From NCBI GenBank assembly GCA_020722575.1, contig DYKN01000006.1:1-64000 (forward strand): a DNA stretch of 64,000 nt, in the 5' to 3' direction. The position numbers were made by a program, and so were the translations under genes. The stretch's first letter is position 1, and each line of letters starts with the position of its first letter. This document shows positions 15,728 through 22,486 of the stretch, piece by piece. This DNA is from Rikenella microfusus. Lineage in GTDB: Bacteria; Bacteroidota; Bacteroidia; Bacteroidales; VadinHA17. The notes beneath the pieces were generated by a model that was not told the origin of the DNA, searched no databases, and worked only from the letters and a program-made list of their open reading frames with translations.

Positions 15728-17419
15728 ATGAGATTTACCCGACGAAATTTCATCAGAACAGCAGGTGCCGGCAGTGCCAGTCTTGCAATAGGTGCGCCCA
15801 TAATGGCATCAGGATGCAAATCGACATCTACAAACCCCGTCAGTTACGATAAACAGGTTCTGTTTATTGGTGATGATATAGCTGTTGCCGAAACAAAATA
15901 TGGCAAAGTAAGAGGATATATCCTCAGAGATATTTATTATTTCCTTGGAATACCTTACGGTGCAGATACTTCAGGTGCTAACAGGTTTATGCCTCCTCAG
16001 AAACCAAAACCGTGGGACGATATATTCCCTGCCGTTTGGTGGGGGAATTCTGCCCCCCAGATTATGGAGAGAAGATATGCCAATCTATACCAATCGTTTG
16101 CCGACCACTGGAACTACGACGATGTAAGCGAAGATTGCCTGAGACTTAATGTTTTTACTCCGGCAATTAATGACGGGAAGAAGCGACCTGTTCTGGTATG
16201 GCTTCATGGAGGAGGTTTTACTAATGGTAACGGTATTGAACAGGACGGATATAACGGAGAAAACCTTGCCAGAAAAGGGGATATCGTGTTTGTATCGGTA
16301 AATCACAGGCTTGGCCCGCTTGGTTTTACCAACCTTGTCGGTGTTGGCGGCGAAAAATATGCTGCATCAGGAAATGTCGGCATGCTTGACCTTGTTGCCG
16401 CACTTGAATGGGTACGCGACAATATTGAAAACTTTGGAGGTGATCCCGGAAATGTGACCATTATCGGCCAGTCGGGCGGCGGCGCAAAAGTTACCACACT
16501 AACGGCAATGCCGTCGGCAAAAGGACTCTTCCATAAGGCTGTGGTTTTGAGCGGAGCAGGATTACGCTCGGGTGAAAAAGAATACTCGGAAAAGCTTGGT
16601 GAATACGTGCTAAAAGAAGCCGGACTGAAAGCAACAGAAATAGAGAAGCTTCATGATATTCCATGGCCTGAATATCTGAATATTGCAAACCGGGCGGCTT
16701 CTAAACTGGCTCAGGAATCAGGCCCTGCACCTGCAGGATTACGCAGGGGGTTCAATCCTGTTGTGGACGGATTTTATCTGCCACAACATCCATATTTTCC
16801 TGAGACAACACCATTGGCAGAAAATATCCCGATGATAATATGCTCGACAATGAATGAAAGTTCCCCGAGCCGTAACGATGCTTCACTGGAAAACATCACC
16901 CTCGATGAAGTAAAGGAAAGGGTAAAACAACGCGCAGGATTCAGCTCAGGTTATGGAGATAAAGCCGGTGAAGTAGTCGATGCTTATGCAAAAGCCTTCC
17001 CCGACAAGAAGCCAGTTGAAATATGGTCGATGGTAATGAGTACACGTCAGGGAGTTGTTGCTCTTGCCAATGCCAAATCGAAACAACCAGCCCCGGTCTA
17101 TGTCGCATGGTTTTGCTGGCAACCACCATTATTCGACGGTCGTATGAGAGCCTTCCATTGCTCCGATATATGCTTCTGGTTTTATAATACCGACCTGATG
17201 CTTACACATACAGGCGGAGGTCCAAGACCAAGAAAGCTTTCAGAAAAAATGTCAGGGGCCCTTCTGCAATTCATGCGAACAGGTAATCCCGACGGCGGTG
17301 GCCTTCCTCACTGGCCAGAATATACTTCCGAAAATGGCGAAGTAATGGTGCTTGACGATGTAAGCGAGGTAAAAAATGATCCAGACAGGGAAGCAAGAAA
17401 AACCCTACCATCAGTTTAA
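15728..17419 (+). CDS. Type B carboxylesterase, Tat-exported lipoprotein
   Basis: Alpha/beta-hydrolase of 563 residues in the carboxylesterase/para-nitrobenzyl esterase family. The N-terminus MRFTRRNFIR is a twin-arginine signal ending in a lipobox-like ASGC (Cys30), so it is probably folded before export and then lipidated. Oxyanion-hole motif LHGGGF (about 160), nucleophile Ser249 in IIGQSGGG (Gly-Gln-Ser instead of the usual Gly-Glu-Ser), Glu377 in TMNESSPS and His477 in RAFHCSD form a plausible triad. Likely removes ester decorations such as acyl groups from plant-type glycans or aglycones, given its place between the rhamnosidase and a CE1-type esterase. Substrate is inferred only. Confidence 0.88.
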   Translation: MRFTRRNFIRTAGAGSASLAIGAPIMASGCKSTSTNPVSYDKQVLFIGDDIAVAETKYGKVRGYILRDIYYFLGIPYGADTSGANRFMPPQKPKPWDDIFPAVWWGNSAPQIMERRYANLYQSFADHWNYDDVSEDCLRLNVFTPAINDGKKRPVLVWLHGGGFTNGNGIEQDGYNGENLARKGDIVFVSVNHRLGPLGFTNLVGVGGEKYAASGNVGMLDLVAALEWVRDNIENFGGDPGNVTIIGQSGGGAKVTTLTAMPSAKGLFHKAVVLSGAGLRSGEKEYSEKLGEYVLKEAGLKATEIEKLHDIPWPEYLNIANRAASKLAQESGPAPAGLRRGFNPVVDGFYLPQHPYFPETTPLAENIPMIICSTMNESSPSRNDASLENITLDEVKERVKQRAGFSSGYGDKAGEVVDAYAKAFPDKKPVEIWSMVMSTRQGVVALANAKSKQPAPVYVAWFCWQPPLFDGRMRAFHCSDICFWFYNTDLMLTHTGGGPRPRKLSEKMSGALLQFMRTGNPDGGGLPHWPEYTSENGEVMVLDDVSEVKNDPDREARKTLPSV

Positions 17420-17520
17420 TTGATTAAAGAACTAACCACATTAAAAACAATAATCAAATGTTCTAATTTCATAATAATAAAAGTAAAATCAAATATTTTA
17501 AGGAATTCAAGAGCTTAAAT

Positions 17521-17560
17521 AAGTCCTCCAATTTTGGGGGCACCTAGGGGGTAAAAATGA
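17521..17560. repeat. Half copy of a palindromic intergenic repeat
   Basis: AAGTCCTCC..TTGGGGG..CTAGGGGGTAAAAAT closely resembles the right half of the element at 18901-18983 (AAGTCCCCTTGGGAC..TTAGGGGTAAAAAT). The left half is absent. Located between the carboxylesterase and the CE1-type esterase. Confidence 0.6.
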
Positions 17561-17635
17561 CAAAAAATATATCTGATTCTTATTTACTAAATGAAATATA
17601 TGTTTAATTTACACCTTAACCAAAAATCATTAATT

Positions 17636-18856
17636 ATGAAAAGGTTACCAGAATTATTAATTGTAACATTTGTTACATTTTTACTAACAATATCAGGTTT
17701 GTCAGGTCAGGAAAGGCCTGTTGCTCCGGCAGCCAGACCTCAAATGAGAATGCCTGCGCGCATTGTTTCTCCAGAGATTCTACCTGACAATAAAGTTACT
17801 TTCAGACTCTATGCAAGAAACGCTACGACTGTTGCCGTTTCAGGCGAGTGGCAATCGGGTTTTGGAGCTACGGAGGCTATGGTTAAAAACGATACAGGCC
17901 TCTTTACACTTACTGTAGGACCTCTTAAACCTGAACTTTATGGTTATTCATTTATCGTTGACGGAGTATCAACCATCGACCCTAATAATGTTCAGGTTCG
18001 ACGTGATGGAAACCGGTACCAGAGTTTCTTCATTATCCCTGGGCCTGAATCAGACCTTTATTTTCATAAACACAATGTTCCCCACGGAATGGTGTCAAAA
18101 GTCTGGTACCATTCATCAGTGCTCGGAATAGATCGCAGAATGTATGTTTACACTCCAGCTGGTTATGAAAGCGGAAAGGAGAAATATCCGGTCTTTTATC
18201 TGCTACATGGTGCAGGAGGCGATGAGGATGCATGGACAAACATGGGGCGTGCTGCCCAGATTATGGATAACCTTATTGCTCAGGGTAAAGCGAAACCCAT
18301 TATTGTTGTAATGACAAACGGCAACGCCAACCAGGCAGGGGCCCAGAATGAGGTACCACCAGTACCATCACAGGATATGCAGAGCATTGAAGCTTATCAG
18401 AGATTTGCAGGTAAATTTGAAGAACACCTGGTAAAGGATGTTGTTCCGTATATCGAAAAGAATTACAGGGTACTTACAGGAAAAAATAACCGTGCCATTG
18501 CCGGGTTGTCAATGGGAGGTGCACACACTCAAACCATAACCTTTGACAATCCCGATATGTTTGGATATATTGGCGTATTCAGCATGGGTCTTATGAACCT
18601 CCGGCAGAGGGAACAGGATGTTGCACAACTCGAGAAAGAAAGGCTCGCAAAACTTGAAGCCCTGAAAAAGAGTGGCTACAAACTCTACTGGATTGGCTGC
18701 GGGAAAGACGATTTCCTTTATCAAAGCGTTGTTAACCTTAGAAATTTCTATGATAAGAATAATTTTGAATACGTCTATCGCGAAACCCCGGGAGGCCATA
18801 CATGGGCAAACTGGAGAATATACCTCTCGGAGTTTGCGCCACTGCTCTTTAAATAA
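17636..18856 (+). CDS. CE1-type esterase with N-terminal CBM48-like domain
   Basis: Exported 406-residue esterase. The ATG at 17636 (TTAATTATG context) gives the signal peptide MKRLPELLIVTFVTFLLTISGLSGQ; the frame can be opened to 17591 but adds no signal features. Residues about 40-135 form an isoamylase-N/CBM48-like sandwich (ILPDNKVTFRLYARNATTVAVSGEW, YGYSFIVDGVSTIDPNN). The esterase D/feruloyl-esterase domain follows, with YTPAGYESGKEKYPVFYLLHGAGGDEDAW, nucleophile Ser292 in GLSMGGA, Asp358/359 in GCGKDDF and His388 in PGGHTW. This arrangement is known for bacterial feruloyl and acetyl-xylan esterases. It probably removes acyl groups from polysaccharide side chains. Intergenic palindromic repeats flank the gene on both sides. 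Confidence 0.87.
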   Translation: MKRLPELLIVTFVTFLLTISGLSGQERPVAPAARPQMRMPARIVSPEILPDNKVTFRLYARNATTVAVSGEWQSGFGATEAMVKNDTGLFTLTVGPLKPELYGYSFIVDGVSTIDPNNVQVRRDGNRYQSFFIIPGPESDLYFHKHNVPHGMVSKVWYHSSVLGIDRRMYVYTPAGYESGKEKYPVFYLLHGAGGDEDAWTNMGRAAQIMDNLIAQGKAKPIIVVMTNGNANQAGAQNEVPPVPSQDMQSIEAYQRFAGKFEEHLVKDVVPYIEKNYRVLTGKNNRAIAGLSMGGAHTQTITFDNPDMFGYIGVFSMGLMNLRQREQDVAQLEKERLAKLEALKKSGYKLYWIGCGKDDFLYQSVVNLRNFYDKNNFEYVYRETPGGHTWANWRIYLSEFAPLLFK

Positions 18857-18900
18857 TGCGGAATAAACATTGAGCCTACTCCGAAAAGTCCATATATCTG

Positions 18901-18983
18901 ATTTTTTACCCCCTTCCCCTAAGAGGGGATATTAAATATCAGCAGTTTACAAAAGTCCCCTTGGGACATTTAGGGGTAAAAAT
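18901..18983. repeat. Palindromic MITE-like intergenic repeat
   Basis: Ends ATTTTTTACCCC (18901-18912) and GGGGTAAAAAT (18973-18983) are inverted repeats, and inside them CCCCTAAGAGGGG and GTCCCCTTGGGAC form two further small hairpins around an AT-rich centre. No coding capacity. A half copy lies upstream of the esterase gene at 17521. Such palindromes are common between genes in Bacteroidota genomes; whether they are mobile is not shown here. Confidence 0.65.
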
Positions 18984-19016
18984 ACTTCTTAGAGTAGACT
19001 CAAAATATTTTTAAAT

Positions 19017-19043
19017 GTCATTCCGAACGAAGTGAGGAATCTT
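19017..19043. repeat. Short REP-like palindrome
   Basis: GTCATTCCGAACGAAGTGAG followed by GAATCTT has the stem ATTCC/GGAAT around GAACGAAGTGA. The form GTCAT-(stem)-nCGAAG-(stem)-ATCT is a frequent dispersed repeat in environmental bacteria, and the tandem units at 2622-2732 share the CGAAG core on the minus strand. It lies 39 bp before the GH3 start at 19082. Confidence 0.55.
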
Positions 19044-19081
19044 TTACAATTAATCAGGAATATCATAAAAATATTTATTAT

Positions 19082-21490
19082 ATGAAAAGAAAATCAATTC
19101 TACCAATTCTGCTTCTGGTTTTTTTCACCTGTACTGAAGCGCAGCAACTACCTCAACTTGGCAAAGATCCTGTAAAGAAAGTGGTTTCTGCCATGACTCT
19201 TGAGGAAAAGGTTTCGATTGTTGTAGGAGCCGGTATGAGAATGCCGGGCATACCTTCTCCCGGCACGCAGGGCCAGGGTCAGCAACGTCGTCAACAACAG
19301 CAGCAACTGGAACCTGTTATTGGAGAAACGCAAAATATCGTTCCTGGTGCAGCGGGTTCAACACATGCTGTTCCACGACTGGGAATACCCTCTATCGTTG
19401 TTGCTGATGGACCGGCAGGCCTCAGAATCAGTCCGACAAGAGAGAATGACCCGAACACCTATTATTGCACAGCATTCCCTGTTGCCACACTCCTGGCTTC
19501 AACTTGGGATGTTGACCTTGTAAACAAAGTGGGTCAGGCTATGGGAAAGGAAGTACTTGAATATGGTGTTGATATAATTCTCGGTCCAGGAATGAATATT
19601 CATCGTAACCCTCTATGTGGCAGAAACTTCGAGTATTATTCCGAAGACCCCCTCATAACTGGCAGAATAGCGGCTGCAATAATAAACGGAATAGAATCGC
19701 AAGGTGTAGGAACTTCGGCAAAACACTTTGCAGCCAATAATGCTGAAACAAACCGCAATTCACTTAATACCATAGTTAGCCAGAGAGCTCTTCGTGAAAT
19801 TTACTTAAGAGGATTTAATATAGCAGTGCAGGAATCACAGCCATGGACTGTAATGTCATCATATAACCTTATAAATGGGACTTATGCTCCCGAAAACTAT
19901 GACCTTATCACAAAAGTGTTGCGTAACGACTGGGGCTTTAAAGGATTTGTTATGACCGACTGGTTCGGAGGGAAAGATGCAGTAGCTATTGCTGCTGCAG
20001 GTAACGACCTGCTTATGCCGGGAAATCCCAATCAATCAAAGGCAATTCTTGAAGCTGTAAAATCAGGAAAACTCAGTGAAACTGTCATCAACAGAAATGT
20101 TGAAAGAATTCTTAACATTATTCTTCAGACTCCAAGATTTAAAGGATACAAATTTTCCAATAAGCCTGATTTGAAGGCAAATGCAGTTGTTACCCGACAG
20201 GCTGCAACTGAGGGTATGGTTCTCCTGAAAAATAATGAAGAAACCCTTCCTTTTAAGCCTGAAGTCAAAAAGCTTGCAGTCTTTGGAAACACTTCCTATG
20301 AGATAATAACCGGTGGAACAGGGAGCGGAGATGTAAATGAAGCTTATAGTGTGTCGCTTGTTAAAGGCCTTCAAAATGCAGGATACTCCCTTAACCAGAA
20401 CCTGATGAACCTTTACAATAGCTATCTTAAGGCTGTAAAGGAAGGAAGACCACAGGCACGTGGTATTATGATGAGAACCATTCCTATACCTGAATTGACT
20501 GTAAATACCAATCTGGTGAACAGTATGGTTAATGTAAGTGATGCAGCACTGATTACTATAGGACGAAACTCGGGTGAAGGCAGTGACCGAAAAGCAGAAA
20601 ATGGAGATTTCTATTTGACCGATACCGAACAGGAACTCATAAAAACAGTATCAGAAATCTACCATTCGAAAAATAAAAAAGTTGTTGTAATACTTAATAT
20701 CGGTGGGGTTATTGAAACCGCAAGCTGGAAAATACACCCCGATGCCATCCTGCTTGCCTGGCAGGGAGGTCAGGAAACCGGAAACTCAATTGCAGATATT
20801 CTCTCGGGAAAAGCTAATCCATCAGGAAAACTTGCTTCTACTTTCCCTGTAAAATATGATGATGTTCCCTCTGCAAAGAATTTCCCCGGCAAAGTCATTG
20901 AACAGGGAAAACAGCAACAGCAGGGCGAACAGGATATGATTTCGGCCTTTATGAGTCCGAGGGCATCGGAGGTAACCTACGAAGAAGGAATATATGTGGG
21001 CTACAGATATTATAATACTTTTAATGTACCTGTCTCTTACGAATTTGGCTATGGCCTCTCCTACACAACTTTTGAGTATTCAAACCTTAAACTTAGCTCA
21101 AAAACTTTCGGAAAAAATATTGTGGTTAGTGTCGATGTCAAGAACACAGGAAAGGTCGCAGGCAAAGAAGCGGTTCAACTCTATCTCTCAGCACCGGCAG
21201 TGCGGCTGCACAAACCCGAAAGCGAATTGAAAGGATTTGCTAAATCACGTCTTCTCCAGCCGGGAGAATCACAGACACTTACATTTACACTTGATCCCAT
21301 GTCACTTGCTTCTTTTGATGAAACTTCTTCATCATGGATTGCCGACGCAGGAAAATATACTGTAAAAATAGGAGCTTCATCAAAAGATATCAGGCTTACT
21401 GATCAATTCACTCTGCCGAAGAATATTACCGTTAAGAAAGAATCCTTGGCTCTCGCACCCAAAATTAAAATTAATGAAATAAAGCCATGA
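19082..21490 (+). CDS. GH3 beta-glucosidase with Gln-rich insert
   Basis: Exported 802-residue family 3 glycosidase. Signal peptide MKRKSILPILLLVFFTCTEAQ. Unlike the gene at 280 it is the large BglX/thermostable type with a fibronectin-III-like C-terminus (from about 675). Residues about 55-80 hold a low-complexity PGTQGQGQQRRQQQQQ insert, and a second KQQQQGEQ stretch lies near 605. Catalytic features: SAKHFAANNAETNR, nucleophile Asp293 in VMTDWFGG and acid/base Glu499 in NSGEGSDR. Ends in an ATGA overlap with the following metallo-hydrolase gene, so the two are probably translated together. Start ATG at 19082 is supported by the signal peptide. Confidence 0.92.
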   Translation: MKRKSILPILLLVFFTCTEAQQLPQLGKDPVKKVVSAMTLEEKVSIVVGAGMRMPGIPSPGTQGQGQQRRQQQQQLEPVIGETQNIVPGAAGSTHAVPRLGIPSIVVADGPAGLRISPTRENDPNTYYCTAFPVATLLASTWDVDLVNKVGQAMGKEVLEYGVDIILGPGMNIHRNPLCGRNFEYYSEDPLITGRIAAAIINGIESQGVGTSAKHFAANNAETNRNSLNTIVSQRALREIYLRGFNIAVQESQPWTVMSSYNLINGTYAPENYDLITKVLRNDWGFKGFVMTDWFGGKDAVAIAAAGNDLLMPGNPNQSKAILEAVKSGKLSETVINRNVERILNIILQTPRFKGYKFSNKPDLKANAVVTRQAATEGMVLLKNNEETLPFKPEVKKLAVFGNTSYEIITGGTGSGDVNEAYSVSLVKGLQNAGYSLNQNLMNLYNSYLKAVKEGRPQARGIMMRTIPIPELTVNTNLVNSMVNVSDAALITIGRNSGEGSDRKAENGDFYLTDTEQELIKTVSEIYHSKNKKVVVILNIGGVIETASWKIHPDAILLAWQGGQETGNSIADILSGKANPSGKLASTFPVKYDDVPSAKNFPGKVIEQGKQQQQGEQDMISAFMSPRASEVTYEEGIYVGYRYYNTFNVPVSYEFGYGLSYTTFEYSNLKLSSKTFGKNIVVSVDVKNTGKVAGKEAVQLYLSAPAVRLHKPESELKGFAKSRLLQPGESQTLTFTLDPMSLASFDETSSSWIADAGKYTVKIGASSKDIRLTDQFTLPKNITVKKESLALAPKIKINEIKP

Positions 21491-22377
21491 AAGGAAGAAT
21501 TCTGCTTTTAATTTTTTTTGGTCTGACATTGCCGGAAGTATATTATACTTCCGGCAATAGTCAGAAGCCTGATATATCAAGACTACAGGATGAACCATGG
21601 TTTTCGGTAAAAGAGATAGGTAAAGGTGTATGGCTTATCAGCGATCATGGCGCTGATAACATTTATTTAGTTGAGGGGAAAGACAGTGCGATTCTGATCG
21701 ATACGGGGCTTGGTGTGGCCGACCTTCGTGCAACCGTAAGAAAAATTACCGGCAAACCTCTGATTGTGGTTAATACTCATGGACATCCTGACCATTCGGG
21801 TTCAAATTATCAGTTTGAAATAGTTTATATGCATCCAGCCGATATTGAAGCAGCTAAACAGTTTAACATACCAGAAGCCCGAGCTCGTTCATCAGGCAAT
21901 ATGCTGCAGGGAAACACACCACGCGAAGAGGAAAAATTTCATGGCAAGCCCTTTGATACCAGATATATACCTGTTACGGAAGGCCATGTTTTCAACCTAA
22001 GTGACAGAAGAATACAGGTTATGGAAACGCCCGGACATACACCAGGAAGTATATGTTTTCTTGATGTGGAAAATAAGATACTTTTCAGCGGCGACAATAA
22101 CAATGGCCTTGTATGGCTTTTTCTCGAAAACTGCACCCCTCTCCATAAATATCTCGAAACACTTCAGAAACAACAAAAAAGAATAAGCGAGTTTACAACG
22201 TTGATGCCAGGGCATGGTGAACCAGTCTCTTCTGATTTTATCAACGACCAGATAGCTTGCGTCAAAAGCATTCTCGACGGAACCTGCCAGGCAAAGGAAT
22301 ATAAATCATTTGCCGGAAATGCAATGATCTGCTCGTACGGCCGTGCCAGCGTGGCATACAGACCCGATAATCTTTGA
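21487..22377 (+). CDS. Exported metallo-beta-lactamase-fold hydrolase
   Basis: Binuclear metal hydrolase of 296 residues. The N-terminus is a probable signal peptide (MKGRILLLIFFGLTL). The metal-binding motif NTHGHPDHSG gives His98, His100, Asp102 and His103; further ligands sit in TPGHTPGSI and FSGDN, and LMPGHGEPV supplies the last His. It belongs to the glyoxalase II/lactonase-like MBL group rather than to true beta-lactamases. Coupled by ATGA to the upstream GH3 gene, it may open a lactone or cleave an ester released from the same glycan. That role is inference. The gap to the next gene (22378-22486) shows nothing notable. Confidence 0.85.
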   Translation: MKGRILLLIFFGLTLPEVYYTSGNSQKPDISRLQDEPWFSVKEIGKGVWLISDHGADNIYLVEGKDSAILIDTGLGVADLRATVRKITGKPLIVVNTHGHPDHSGSNYQFEIVYMHPADIEAAKQFNIPEARARSSGNMLQGNTPREEEKFHGKPFDTRYIPVTEGHVFNLSDRRIQVMETPGHTPGSICFLDVENKILFSGDNNNGLVWLFLENCTPLHKYLETLQKQQKRISEFTTLMPGHGEPVSSDFINDQIACVKSILDGTCQAKEYKSFAGNAMICSYGRASVAYRPDNL

Positions 22378-22486
22378 TTTTTTAACGATTCTTAGAAAAA
22401 CTATTATAATATGTAATTATCTTAGAACTTTCAAAATTTATTTTTATTAATGAATTTTCTTTTTGAATCGTTAAAGCTTAATTATT

